A stretch of 64,000 nt of DNA from Streptomyces sp. NRRL S-340 (GTDB taxonomy: Bacteria > Actinomycetota > Actinomycetes > Streptomycetales > Streptomycetaceae): positions 1-64,000 of the forward strand of contig NZ_JOIY01000030.1 in NCBI RefSeq assembly GCF_000720185.1, in the 5' to 3' direction. Position numbers and translations under genes: made by a program. Positions 44,579-53,402 of the stretch are shown one piece after another; positions within the stretch are counted from its first letter, which is position 1, and each line of letters opens with the position of its first letter. Below the pieces are notes generated by a model that saw nothing but the letters and a program-made list of their open reading frames with translations, searched no databases and was not told the origin of the DNA.

Positions 44579-45307
44579 ATGGCCGAAAACAGGGCATCCG
44601 CGTACACGGAGGGCGTCCCCTGCTGGGTGGACGCGCAGCTCTCCGACACCGCCGCCGGCCGGCGGTTCTACGGTGAGCTTTTCGGGTGGACCTTCGAGGA
44701 GAAGGAGGCGTACGGCGGCTCGGTCCTGGCCCTGCTGGAGGGGCGGCCCGTCGCCGCGCTCGCCGCGAAGTCGGACGGCAGGATGCCCACCGTCTGGGCG
44801 GTGTACTTCGCGGCCCCGGACATGGGGGCGCTGGCCGCGCGGATCCGGGCGGGCGGGGGGCAGATCGTCGGCGACGCCCGGCAGGTGGGCCACTACGGCA
44901 CGGCCGCCCTGGCCGCCGACCCCGAGGGCGCCGTCTTCGGCCTGTGGCAGCCGGGCCGGCACGCGGGCTTCGGCGTGCGCCACCAGCCGGGCAGCTTCGA
45001 CTGGGCCCAGCTCTACACCCGTGACACCGAGACGGCCAACGCCTTCTACGGCGGGCTCTTCCACGAGGCCCTGTTCGGCCGGGACACCCGCCCCGACTTC
45101 GGCCGGGCCCCCGTCACGGACGTCTTCCCCGCCGAGATGCCGCCGCACTTCCTCGTCCACTTCCGGGTCGCGCGGGCCGAGGCCGCGCTCGGCACCGCCG
45201 TCCGGCTCGGCGGCCGCGTCCAGGTGCCCCCCTTCGAGACGTCCTACGGCACGGTCGCGGTCGTCGCCGACGACCAGGGCGCGTCCTTCGCCGTCCTGGA
45301 GCGGTGA
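44579..45307 (+). CDS. kbpA: VOC-fold protein, probable KbpA (AfsK-binding protein)
   Basis: A 242-residue protein built of two glyoxalase/VOC modules, each opening with the same pattern (PCWVDAQLSDTAAGRRFYGELFGWTF and FDWAQLYTRDTETANAFYGGLFHEAL). It lies directly upstream of afsK, the position of kbpA in S. coelicolor, whose ~250-residue product binds unphosphorylated AfsK and inhibits its autophosphorylation. Identity rests on position and size from memory. A metabolite-binding VOC fold would suit a sensor role. 631 bp with tandem repeats separate it from afsK. Confidence 0.75.
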   Translation: MAENRASAYTEGVPCWVDAQLSDTAAGRRFYGELFGWTFEEKEAYGGSVLALLEGRPVAALAAKSDGRMPTVWAVYFAAPDMGALAARIRAGGGQIVGDARQVGHYGTAALAADPEGAVFGLWQPGRHAGFGVRHQPGSFDWAQLYTRDTETANAFYGGLFHEALFGRDTRPDFGRAPVTDVFPAEMPPHFLVHFRVARAEAALGTAVRLGGRVQVPPFETSYGTVAVVADDQGASFAVLER

Positions 45308-45938
45308 GGGAGTCGCGCTCCGCGGCGCAAGCGCCGCGGGGGCTGGAGTGAGGGTGCCTTATGGGCCGGTGTGCGGGCGCCGCGGGGGCTGGAGTGAGGG
45401 TGCCTTATGGGCCGGTGTGCGGGCGCCGCGGGGGCTGGAGTGAGGGTGCCGTACGGGCCGGGACGCAAGCGCCGCAGGGGCTGGAGCGAGGGTGCCGTAC
45501 CGGCCGGGGCGCAAGCGCCGTACGAGCCCGGGCCGCCGTACCGGCCGGGGCGGAAGCCCGTGGGAGTCGGGGCGGAATCCCGTACGAACCGGGACGCAAA
45601 CCCTCGACAGCGGCGCGGAAGCCGTCGGTGGCGGCTCGGCCGGCCGCCCAGACGCGGCGGAGCCGTCGCACCCCGCGCGGGGAATGCCGTCGTAGCGAGC
45701 CGGTGAAATCGCCGCGAGGCGGTCAAATCCGGCCGCTGGTGGCGTCAGTGCGGCGGGAATCCGTCGTTTTGCGTCGCAAAAGCACCAGGACATCCCGGTT
45801 CGTCGCCGGGTTCGCCACCGGTGCCGCGGCCAGGAAGAATCGGAGTGCGTGCCGCCACGGCGGTGCGGTGGTGAGACGCTGCACGGGGGCCGCGTACACA
45901 CGGAGGTGGCGCGGCTCGTACGGGGAGGTGGCAGGCAA
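45308..45938. other. 631-bp region upstream of afsK
   Basis: The first half is a 46-bp tandem array (45331-45520) fading into GGCGGAA-type degenerate copies. The second half (45700-45938) is plain and presumably holds the afsK promoter; no clear -35/-10 pair was identified. Peptides read from the repeats are not considered genes. Confidence 0.6.
45331..45520. repeat. 46-bp tandem repeat, four copies
   Basis: The word GGCTGGAG recurs at 45341, 45387, 45433 and 45479, exactly 46 bp apart, within units containing GCCGCGGGGGCTGGAGTGAG and TGCCTTATGGGCCGG. The first two units are nearly identical, the later two diverge (TTATGG to GTACGG). No spacers, so not CRISPR. Confidence 0.9.
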
Positions 45939-48302
45939 GTGGTGGATCAGCTGACGCAGCACGATCCGCGGCGGATCGGTCCGTTCGAGGTGCTGGGACG
46001 GCTGGGCGCCGGCGGCATGGGGCTGGTCTATCTCGCGCGCTCGGCGTCCGGCCGGCGGGTGGCGATCAAGACGGTCCGCACCGAGCTGGCCGAGGACCAG
46101 CTCTTCCGGGTCCGCTTCACGCGCGAGGTCGAGGCCGCGCGGGCGGTCTCCGGCTTCTACACGGCCGCCGTGGTCGACGCCGATCCGCGCGCGGCGGTGC
46201 CGTGGCTGGCCACCGCCTACGTCCCCGCGCCCTCCCTCGAGGAGATAGTGACCGAGTGCGGGCCGCTGCCGGTGCAGGCGGTGCGCTGGCTGGCGGCGGG
46301 CGTCGCCGAGGCGCTCCAGTCCATCCACGGCGCCGGGCTGGTCCACCGTGACCTCAAGCCGTCCAACGTGCTCGTCGTCGAGGACGGACCACGGGTGATC
46401 GACTTCGGCATCGCCTCCGGCGTCTCGAACACCCGTTTGACGATGACGAACGTCGCCGTCGGCACCCCGGCCTACATGTCACCCGAGCAGGCCAAGGACT
46501 CGCGCAGCGTCACGGGGGCGAGCGACGTGTTCTCGCTCGGCTCGATGCTGGTCTTCGCCGCCACCGGGCACCCGCCCTTCCACGGCGCCAACCCGGTCGA
46601 GACGGTCTTCATGCTGCTGCGCGAGGGCCCCGACCTCGAAGGCCTCCCCGACGAGCTGCGTCCGCTGATCGAGTCCTGCATGCAGATGGAGGTCGCGGGC
46701 CGCCCCACCCCCGCCGACCTCCAGGCCCAGCTCGCCCCGCACCTCTTCGGCTCGGGCACCGACGACAGCGGCACCGCGTCGGCCTGGCTGCCCGAGCAGG
46801 CGGTGGGCCTCATCGAGTCCCGGCGCGGCGGACGCCTCGTCCCGCCGCCCACCTCGGCCGGCCCGGCCAACGGCGCCCGGCCCGCCGTACCGCCGCCGCC
46901 CCCGCCCTCCTACGACCCCGTCGTGCCGGCCCCGCCCGCGCCGCCGCTGCCCGCGATGCCCGCGCCGGTCGGCGCCCCCGACACCGGTCCGGTGCGGCTG
47001 GCCGGCGCCCAGGTGCCCATCGGTCCCGGGCCGCGCGTCGCCGACGCCCGCGCCGCCGCCGTGAAGGCGCCCCCGCCGGAGGCGGGCCTGGCCGCCACCT
47101 GGTCCAGATCCCGGCCCGGCGCCGCGCCCGTCGTCCCGGCGGTGACCGGCGTGCCGCCGGAGACCGCGCCCGGCTGGCGCCCCTGGCGCTTCCGCATGTC
47201 CAACGACGTGTGGGGCACCCCGTCCGTCGCCGGTGACCTGGTCTACGTCACCTCCTTCGAGGTGCACGCCCTGGACGTGGCCACCGGCCGGCGCCGCTTC
47301 AAGACCCGGGACGTCGCCTGGTCCATGGCGGTCGCCGACGGCCGCGTGCACGCCTCCGACGGGCCCACCCTGTTCGCCCTGGACGCCCGGGACGGCGCCG
47401 ACCTGTGGCGGTTGCAGACCGACGCCTGGGTGTACTCCCTCAAGGCCGAGCGGGGCACCGTCGTCACCGGCACCCGCGGCGGCGGCGTCCAGGCCTGGGA
47501 GGCCGCCGGCGGCCAGAAGCTGTGGGAGATCACCGGCTGCCAGACCGACTTCGAGTCCCCCGAGGCCGGTCCCGCCCTGCACGACGGCACCGTCTACGTC
47601 TGGCAGGACGCGCGCCTGCGCGCCCTGGAGGCCCGCACCGGCGACGAACGCTGGTCCTACCCCATCGGGGACGCGGCCTCCTGCGGCGGCGTGCCGGTCC
47701 GCCTCACGGCCGCCCCCGACGGCTACGTGTACGTCTCGGCCGGTACCCGTGTCGTCGCCCTCGACGTGGCGAGCGGCCATGTCCGCTGGCACTTCGAGGC
47801 GCCGGCCGTCTTCCTCTCCCCGCCGGCCTTCGCCCCCGGCCCGGCGGTCACCGGCGGCGGTGTCTACCTGGCCGACTACCTCGGCACCGTGTACGCCCTG
47901 GACGCCACCGACGGCCGCGACCGCTGGCGCATCGCCACCGAGGCGCGGTCCTGCGTCGACCCGGTCCTGGTCGCCGCCGGACACGTGCACGTCGGCAGCG
48001 GCAAGGGCCTGTACACCCTGGACGCGGTGACCGGGACGCCCAAGTGGCGCTTCCAGTCCGGCGGGGACATCGTGGGTTCCCCGGCGGTCGCCGAGGGCCG
48101 CATCCACTTCGGCTCCACCGACCACCTCCTGTACACGCTGAAGGCCGACGACGGCCGCCTGCGCTGGAAACTGGCGACCGGCGGCGAGATCACCGGCTCC
48201 CCGGTCGTCCGGGACGGCGTCGTGTACGCGTGCAGCAAGGACCGCTGCGTGTACGCCCTGGACGCGGAGAAGGGAACGGGCACGACCCGCACCACGGGGT
48301 AG
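45939..48302 (+). CDS. afsK: Serine/threonine protein kinase AfsK
   Basis: A 787-residue Hanks-type kinase. N-terminal kinase domain (13-290): Gly loop RLGAGGMGLVY, Lys44 in VAIK, HRDLKPSN with Asp138, DFG, and activation-loop Thr168 (NTRLTMT), the autophosphorylation site known in S. coelicolor AfsK. A Pro-rich linker (about 310-430) leads to PQQ/beta-propeller repeats (VYALDATDGRDRWRI, LYTLKADDGRLRWKL). AfsK has no transmembrane helix and phosphorylates AfsR on Ser/Thr. GTG 45939 is used because it places Thr at 168; GTG 45942 is adjacent. Confidence 0.95.
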   Translation: MVDQLTQHDPRRIGPFEVLGRLGAGGMGLVYLARSASGRRVAIKTVRTELAEDQLFRVRFTREVEAARAVSGFYTAAVVDADPRAAVPWLATAYVPAPSLEEIVTECGPLPVQAVRWLAAGVAEALQSIHGAGLVHRDLKPSNVLVVEDGPRVIDFGIASGVSNTRLTMTNVAVGTPAYMSPEQAKDSRSVTGASDVFSLGSMLVFAATGHPPFHGANPVETVFMLLREGPDLEGLPDELRPLIESCMQMEVAGRPTPADLQAQLAPHLFGSGTDDSGTASAWLPEQAVGLIESRRGGRLVPPPTSAGPANGARPAVPPPPPPSYDPVVPAPPAPPLPAMPAPVGAPDTGPVRLAGAQVPIGPGPRVADARAAAVKAPPPEAGLAATWSRSRPGAAPVVPAVTGVPPETAPGWRPWRFRMSNDVWGTPSVAGDLVYVTSFEVHALDVATGRRRFKTRDVAWSMAVADGRVHASDGPTLFALDARDGADLWRLQTDAWVYSLKAERGTVVTGTRGGGVQAWEAAGGQKLWEITGCQTDFESPEAGPALHDGTVYVWQDARLRALEARTGDERWSYPIGDAASCGGVPVRLTAAPDGYVYVSAGTRVVALDVASGHVRWHFEAPAVFLSPPAFAPGPAVTGGGVYLADYLGTVYALDATDGRDRWRIATEARSCVDPVLVAAGHVHVGSGKGLYTLDAVTGTPKWRFQSGGDIVGSPAVAEGRIHFGSTDHLLYTLKADDGRLRWKLATGGEITGSPVVRDGVVYACSKDRCVYALDAEKGTGTTRTTG

Positions 48303-48312
48303 GGTGCCGCCC

Positions 48313-48930
48313 ATGCGGATACGGGGGCGCAGACTCAGGTTCACGGCGGTACTGGCGGTCGTGGTGCTGGCCCTGACGGGCTTCTCCCGCGGTCACGGGC
48401 ACGGCGGTCACGGGAGCGGCGGCTCGGGCGGGTGCAGCAGCTCCCGCCAGGACCACGACACCTCGTCGTCCTCGTCGTCCTCCTCGTCCGGGGGCGGTGC
48501 GTACGGCTCCGGAACCGACGGCACGTACGCCCCGCACGACGACGACACGTACGGCTCCGGTGGCAGCGGCACGGGCACGACCGGCGGCAGCTCCCACCAC
48601 CGCCGTCGCCCGGACCGCGGTCCGACCGCCACCCCCTCCGGCGGCACCGGTTCGCAGCTCCAGGCCGCGCGGGCGAGGCTGCTGAGCTGCGCCACGGAGA
48701 AGAAGCCCTACGCGACGGTCGAACTGACCAACCCCAACGACAGGCGCGGCACGTTCACCGCCACCGTCACCTTCCAGGACGCCCACGGCGGCACGATCCG
48801 CTCCGCGCTCCAGGAGACCGACGTGCCCGCGAACGGCAGGCGCACGGTACGCGTGGACGCCGGCGCACCCGGCGACGTGGCGCGGCCGGCCCACTGCACC
48901 GTGGACCCGGCGGCCCCGGCGACCGGCTGA
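48313..48930 (+). CDS. Secreted Ser/Gly-rich protein downstream of afsK
   Basis: A 205-residue protein: signal peptide (RLRFTAVLAVVVLALTGFSRG), about 90 residues of Ser/Gly/His/Asp-rich low complexity with one Cys near the start, and a C-terminal domain of about 95 residues (LQAARARLLSCATEKKPYATVELTNPNDRRGTFTATVTF) with a FxLD-like beta pattern and a closing Cys in ARPAHCTVD. It begins 10 bp after afsK, so it is probably co-transcribed. Function unknown. ATG 48313 preferred over GTG 48304. Confidence 0.75.
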   Translation: MRIRGRRLRFTAVLAVVVLALTGFSRGHGHGGHGSGGSGGCSSSRQDHDTSSSSSSSSSGGGAYGSGTDGTYAPHDDDTYGSGGSGTGTTGGSSHHRRRPDRGPTATPSGGTGSQLQAARARLLSCATEKKPYATVELTNPNDRRGTFTATVTFQDAHGGTIRSALQETDVPANGRRTVRVDAGAPGDVARPAHCTVDPAAPATG

Positions 48931-49012
48931 CGGCCCGCACCGGGCGCGCGGCCAGACCGGCCCCGGACACACGTCGGCCGCGACGGCTCCCCCTCCGCGC
49001 CGCCGCGGCCGA

Positions 49013-49138
49013 TCCCCCGTGCCCCCCGTGTTCCCCCGTGTCCCCCCGTGATCCCCCTCTGTGGTCCCCCGGCTGATCCCCCGTGACCCCCGTGATCCCC
49101 CTGCGGTCCCCCCGTCTGATCCCCCGTCCGGCCCCCCC
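49013..49138. repeat. C-rich tract with repeated CCCCCGTG, downstream of afsS
   Basis: About 125 bp made of (C)4-7 runs separated by GTG, TGATC or GG. On the minus strand, which is the afsS sense strand, this is a series of G4-G7 runs and could form G-quadruplexes in the 3' end of the afsS transcript. Confidence 0.7.
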
Positions 49139-49148
49139 CGGGCCCGGC

Positions 49149-49337
49149 TTACTTCGTCGGCTTGAAGGGCTCCGACGTGGCGTGCATGTCCTTGACCGTG
49201 ACGGGCTCGTCCGTGGCGTGCATGTCCTGCGTCGTCACGTCGCCGTCCCCGGACTGAGCGACGGCTGCCGCGGCCTCGCCGTCCTTCGTGCCGGTGGCGT
49301 GCATGTCCTGGGGCTTGATGACCGTCTCGTCGCTCAT
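49149..49337 (-). CDS. afsS: AfsS, small activator of secondary metabolism
   Basis: A 62-residue protein with three copies of a repeat centred on DMHAT: KPQDMHATGT, TTQDMHATDE and TVKDMHATSE, the hallmark of AfsS. In S. coelicolor afsS is activated by phosphorylated AfsR and raises actinorhodin and undecylprodigiosin production; its molecular action is unclear. ATG 49337 has GGAG upstream; ATG-like codons further 5' (to 49367) are less likely. It follows afsR on the same strand but has its own promoter region. Confidence 0.95.
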   Translation of the reverse strand: MSDETVIKPQDMHATGTKDGEAAAAVAQSGDGDVTTQDMHATDEPVTVKDMHATSEPFKPTK

Positions 49338-49379
49338 GCTCTTCGCTCCACTCGGTGTGTTCCTCATCGGGCGCTGGAA

Positions 49380-49417
49380 GCCCGCCCGGTCACTCCCCCG
49401 AGTGTGCCCGGGCGGGC
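49380..49417 (-). promoter_or_regulatory. Long hairpin in the afsR-afsS gap
   Basis: GCCCGCCCGG (49380-49389) pairs with CCGGGCGGGC (49408-49417), and inside it CACTC pairs with GAGTG around CCCC. It lies 43-80 nt upstream of the afsS start and 180 bp after afsR. If transcription starts near the predicted AfsR operator, it sits in the afsS leader and could act as attenuator; otherwise it terminates afsR. Confidence 0.6.
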
Positions 49418-49515
49418 CTTCCTGGGCCGCTCACACTAGTTCGCCAGTGCGGGGCCCTTCGCAGTGACCCGTCTGCCCCCCGACGCGACGGATCGACTGG
49501 GTCGAGCATGGCGCG

Positions 49516-49537
49516 AGGCGATAAACGTTCGATGAAC
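49516..49537 (-). promoter_or_regulatory. AfsR/PhoP-type operator upstream of afsS
   Basis: On the minus strand GTTCATCGAAC is followed directly by GTTTATCGCCT: two 11-bp direct repeats matching the PHO-box/AfsR repeat pattern. In S. coelicolor AfsR and PhoP compete for overlapping 11-bp repeats at the afsS promoter. It lies about 180 bp from the afsS ATG. Confidence 0.75.
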
Positions 49538-49596
49538 GCGCCGGTGCTGTCCCCGCGGACCTCGCACGGCCTGCGCCGGACGCGGAAGTCCGCTCC

Positions 49597-52542
49597 TCAC
49601 ACGGCCTGGGCCGGGCGCAGCAGTTCGCTCACGGCGGCGGCCTCGGGCGCCCCCAGTTCCTCGTAGATGCGCAGGGCGTCGCGCCAGCACACCCGCGCGC
49701 GGTCCGTCTGCCCGATGCCCGTCAGGGCGTGGCCCAGAACGGTGAGCACGTTGCCGCGCCGCCACTCGCCGCCGATGCCGCGCAGCACCGTGAGGGCCAG
49801 CTCCGCGTTGGCGGCGGCCTGCGCGGGGCGCTGCGCGGCGATGTCCACCTCGGCCAGGCGGAACAGCGTCATGCCCTCCCAGAGCCGCTGCCGGCTGTCC
49901 CGGAAGACACCCAGCGCCTCGGTGAGGCTGTCCGCGGCGGCGTCGAGCCGGCCGCTCTGGGTGAGCGCCATGCCCAGGGCGTAGCGGGCGTTGGCGCCCC
50001 GCATCGAGTTCCCCATGGCGTCGTAGATGCCGATGCCCTGCTGCGCCAGGGCCACCGCGCTCCTGGTCCGGCCCGTCGCCAGGTGGATGCGGGAGAGGTT
50101 GCACAGCGCGCTGGCCTCGCCGGGCCGGTCCTGAAGGATGCGGAAGTGCCGGATGGCTTCGGACAGATGCTGCTCGCCGTCCTCGTTGCGGCTCTGGTAC
50201 AGCGCGATGATGCCGCGCGCGTTGCGCGCCCAGCACACCGGCAGGAGGTCGTCGGCGTCCATGGCGCGGCGGATCACCTGTTCCGCCTCCTGGTCGGCCA
50301 TCTCGAAGCGGCCGGCGTCGACGTGCGCGTGAGCGAGCGTCATCAGTGCCCGGGCCTCCACCTGCGCCACACCGGCCCGCCGGGCCGCGTCGAGCAGCGC
50401 CTTCGCGGTCGCCTCGTACTCCCGGGAGTTGGCTCCCGACTCGGAGATGTCGAGCGCGGCCCACAGCAGGTCGGTGGCGCGCCGGAGCGAGGCCGAACGC
50501 TCCGCGCTGCGGCGGGCGAGGGCGAGGAGGCAGTCCGCCTCGGTGTAGAGCCAGTCCCGGGCGGCCTTGCGGTCGGGGAAGACGAGCCCGGGGTACCTGG
50601 TGGCGGCGAGGTGGTCCACCAGCCGGTCCCCGGGCCGCTCGATCGCGTACACGCCCGCCGCCGTGGCCAGGTAGAAGTCCAGCAGGCGCGACATCGCCGC
50701 GTCCCGTTCGCCCGGGGCGCGCTCGTCGCGTTCGGCGCAGGCCCGGGCGTAGAGGCGGACGAGGTCGTGGAAGCGGTAGCGGCCGGGGGCGGCGGACTCC
50801 AGGAGGGAGGTGTCGACGAGGGATTCCAGCAGGTCCTCGGTGTCCTCGGCGGGCAGGTCGAGCACGGCCGCCGCAGCAGCCAGGGAGATGTCCGGACCGT
50901 CGGCGAGGCCCAGCAGACGGAAGGCGCGGGCCTGGGCCGGCTCCAGTTGGCCGTAACCGAGTTCGAAGGTGGCCTTCACCGCCAGGTCGCCCGCCTGGAG
51001 TTCGTCCAGGCGGCGCCGCTCGTCGGCCAGCTTGGCGGCCAGGACGGAGACCGTCCAGGTGCGGCGGGCCGCCAGCCGTGAGGCGGCGATGCGGATGGCG
51101 AGGGGGAGGAAGCCGCAGGCGGCGACCACGTCGAGCGCCGCCTCCCGCTCCGAGGCGACCCGCTCCTCGCCGACGATCCGGATGAAGAGCTGGAGCGCCT
51201 CCTCCGGGCTCATCACGTCCAGGTCGACCAGGTGCGCGCCCGCCAGGTCGACCATCCGCACCCGGGAGGTGACCAGCGCGGCGCAGCCCTCCGTGCCCGG
51301 CAGCAGGGGTCTGACCTGGGCGGCGTCGCGCGCGTTGTCCAGCAGCACCAGGATCCGGCGGCCGTCCAGGACCGAGCGGTACAGGGCGGCCCGCTCCTCC
51401 AGGGAGTCGGGGATCGCGGACTCCGCCGTGCCGAGGGCGCGCAGGAAGGAACCGAGGACCGTCTCCGGTTCCGCGGCGCGCTGCCCGGCGCCCTGGAGAT
51501 CGACGTAGAGCTGGCCGTCGGGGAAGGCGGCCCGGGCGTGGTGCGCGACGTGCACGGCGAGGGTCGTCTTGCCGACCCCGCCGATCCCGGCCAGCGCCGA
51601 TACGGCCATCACCCGGCCCTCGGCCGAGGCCAGCATGTCGCTCAGCTCGCTGACGAAGGCCGCGCGACCGGTGAAGTCCGGGACGGTGGCGGGCAGTTGG
51701 GCGGGGCGCACGGGGGCCGCGGCGGGTTCCGGGGCGGGGGCGGAGGGCTCGGCGAGGGCGGGGTCCGCCTGGAGGATGCGCCGCTGGAGCGCGCGCAGCT
51801 CCGGGCGCGGGTCCACGCCCAGTTCGTCGGCGAGCAGACGGCGGGTGTCCGCGTAGACGGCCAGCGCCTCCGCCTGCCGGCCGCTGCGGTACAGGGCGAG
51901 CATCAGCAGTTCGCGCAGGCGTTCGCGCAGCGGGTGGGCGGCGGTCAGCGCGGTGAGTTCCGAGACCGCCTCGCCGTGGCAGCCCTGTTCCAGGTCCATG
52001 TCGAGCCGCGACTCCAGGAGCTGCAGCCGCCACTCCTGAAGGCGTACCCGCTGCGCCTCGGCGTACGGGCCGGGCACCCCCGCCAGGGGCTCGCCGTCCC
52101 ACAGGCGCAGCGCGCGGCCGAGCAGCGTCCGCGCCCGGTGCAGGTCCCCGGCGGCGCGGGCCTTGTCGGCCTGCGCGGAGAGGTCCTGTGCCGTCCCCGC
52201 GTCCAGCGCGCCCTCGCCCAGGCCGCGCACGGCGTATCCGCCGGACTCGCTGACCAGGACCCCGGGGTCGAGGACCTTGCGCAGCCGGGAGGCGTACGTC
52301 CGGACCGCCGCCAGCGCCTGCGAGGGCGGCTCCTCGCCCCACAGGGCGTCGATCAGCTCGGACGCCGTCGCCGTGCGCCCCTCGCGCAGCAGCAGCGCGG
52401 CGAGCAGGGCGCGCTGCTGGGGCGAGCCGGTGGGCAGCAGTTCCTCGCCGCGCCAGGCGCGCACCGGTCCGAGTACGCAGAAGCGCAGCGCGGCCGACCG
52501 CTCGGCACGCCGCTGCTCCGGTACTCGCGGTACACCGTCCAT
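49597..52542 (-). CDS. afsR: AfsR, SARP-NB-ARC-TPR global regulator
   Basis: A 981-residue regulator close in length to S. coelicolor AfsR (993). SARP DNA-binding domain (about 18-110, LRFCVLGPVRAW) and BTAD (115-262), then NB-ARC ATPase with Walker A GIGGVGKTT (319-327) and Walker B RILVLLDN, then TPR-like repeats (about 690-970). AfsR is phosphorylated by AfsK and related kinases, hydrolyses ATP, and activates afsS by recruiting RNA polymerase. ATG 52542 has AGGGAG upstream and matches the usual N-terminus MDG-PRVPEQ; the frame extends 20 codons further. Confidence 0.95.
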   Translation of the reverse strand: MDGVPRVPEQRRAERSAALRFCVLGPVRAWRGEELLPTGSPQQRALLAALLLREGRTATASELIDALWGEEPPSQALAAVRTYASRLRKVLDPGVLVSESGGYAVRGLGEGALDAGTAQDLSAQADKARAAGDLHRARTLLGRALRLWDGEPLAGVPGPYAEAQRVRLQEWRLQLLESRLDMDLEQGCHGEAVSELTALTAAHPLRERLRELLMLALYRSGRQAEALAVYADTRRLLADELGVDPRPELRALQRRILQADPALAEPSAPAPEPAAAPVRPAQLPATVPDFTGRAAFVSELSDMLASAEGRVMAVSALAGIGGVGKTTLAVHVAHHARAAFPDGQLYVDLQGAGQRAAEPETVLGSFLRALGTAESAIPDSLEERAALYRSVLDGRRILVLLDNARDAAQVRPLLPGTEGCAALVTSRVRMVDLAGAHLVDLDVMSPEEALQLFIRIVGEERVASEREAALDVVAACGFLPLAIRIAASRLAARRTWTVSVLAAKLADERRRLDELQAGDLAVKATFELGYGQLEPAQARAFRLLGLADGPDISLAAAAAVLDLPAEDTEDLLESLVDTSLLESAAPGRYRFHDLVRLYARACAERDERAPGERDAAMSRLLDFYLATAAGVYAIERPGDRLVDHLAATRYPGLVFPDRKAARDWLYTEADCLLALARRSAERSASLRRATDLLWAALDISESGANSREYEATAKALLDAARRAGVAQVEARALMTLAHAHVDAGRFEMADQEAEQVIRRAMDADDLLPVCWARNARGIIALYQSRNEDGEQHLSEAIRHFRILQDRPGEASALCNLSRIHLATGRTRSAVALAQQGIGIYDAMGNSMRGANARYALGMALTQSGRLDAAADSLTEALGVFRDSRQRLWEGMTLFRLAEVDIAAQRPAQAAANAELALTVLRGIGGEWRRGNVLTVLGHALTGIGQTDRARVCWRDALRIYEELGAPEAAAVSELLRPAQAV

Positions 52543-52693
52543 CGCTGCTCCCTGACCGCTGCCGAACTGTCCATCGCCGAGAGGCCAGTTTGCCTTGTTC
52601 ATGGCAGATGCGTCAGCTCCGGGAGACAGCGATCACAGGCCGTGGTGCCCTGCCTCACAAGGCTTGCACAAGCTCTCCTCTTGCGGAGGGCGC

Positions 52694-53089
52694 TCAGTCG
52701 GTGAGATCCACCCGCACCGTCAGCAGGTCCGTCCCGAAGGCCCGTACCGCCGCGCTGTTGAACCGGGGCAGGCGGCGCAGCCGGGCCACGGCGTCGTCGC
52801 CGGGCAGGAGGTGGGCGGTGCCGTGGTGCCAGCGGCCCCGGATGCGGACGCGGACGGCTGGGTCCGCCTGGATGTTGCGGACGTACTGGGATCTGAGGCC
52901 GAACTCGGAGACGAACCAGAAGGATCCGTCCGTGAGGCGTCCGCCCACGGGGGTGCGGCGGGGCAGCCGGGAGACGCGGCCGGTGGTCTCCAGCAGGGTC
53001 TGCGAGGGCAGACGCCGGTTGACCGGATTGGCGACGTACCGCTGGAAGCGGGTCACCATCCGGTGCTTCAGCTCACTGTGGCGGGTCAT
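52694..53089 (-). CDS. Deazaflavin(F420)-dependent nitroreductase-family protein (Ddn/DUF385-like)
   Basis: A 131-residue split-barrel protein of the Ddn/FDOR-A type: LLETTGRVSRLPRRTPVGGRLTDGSFWFVSEFG and YVRNIQADPAVRVRIRGRWHHGTAHLL. Members use reduced F420 to reduce quinones, nitro compounds or unsaturated ketones. The neighbouring fbiC makes the F420 precursor, which supports a cofactor link. ATG 53089. Confidence 0.87.
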   Translation of the reverse strand: MTRHSELKHRMVTRFQRYVANPVNRRLPSQTLLETTGRVSRLPRRTPVGGRLTDGSFWFVSEFGLRSQYVRNIQADPAVRVRIRGRWHHGTAHLLPGDDAVARLRRLPRFNSAAVRAFGTDLLTVRVDLTD

Positions 53090-53402
53090 GGGCCGTCAGC
53101 CTAGGGGTGCGCCACGGGATTCGTGCGTTCACCGGGGGAGCGGGCAGGCCACCTGCGCCCTTGCCGCGTGCGCCTCTCGCGCCCGCCCGTGCTGCTCGCG
53201 CCCGTCCGTGCCTCTCGCGCCCGCCCGTGCTGCTCGCGCCCGTCCGTGCCTCTCGCGCCCGCCCGTGCTGCTCGCGCCCGCGCGTCCTGGGTGCTCGTGC
53301 CCGTCGGTGCTGCTCGTGTCCGCCCCGGCCGGGCGGGGCGCCGGTGCCGCGCGTCCCGGGCACGGCCGCCCGCGCTGATCAGCGCGATCGTATGCTCGGG
53401 GG
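53090..53402. other. 313-bp divergent region before fbiC, mostly tandem repeat
   Basis: More than half is the 19-bp repeat array (53172-53285) with decayed copies to about 53325. GATCAGCGCGATCG (53377-53390) near the fbiC start is a dyad and could be an operator. No gene is supported. Confidence 0.6.
53172..53285. repeat. Six-copy 19-bp tandem repeat (three copies of a 38-bp dimer) before fbiC
   Basis: GCCTCTCGCGCCCGCCCGT alternates with GCTGCTCGCGCCCGTCCGT at 53172, 53191, 53210, 53229, 53248 and 53267. The dimer is almost perfectly conserved, so expansion is recent. Degenerate copies follow to about 53325. Confidence 0.95.

Noticed and set aside
46479..48344. Minus-strand 621-codon frame across afsK
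   Set aside because: Gly/Val-rich antisense shadow of the PQQ-repeat region; no recognisable domain.
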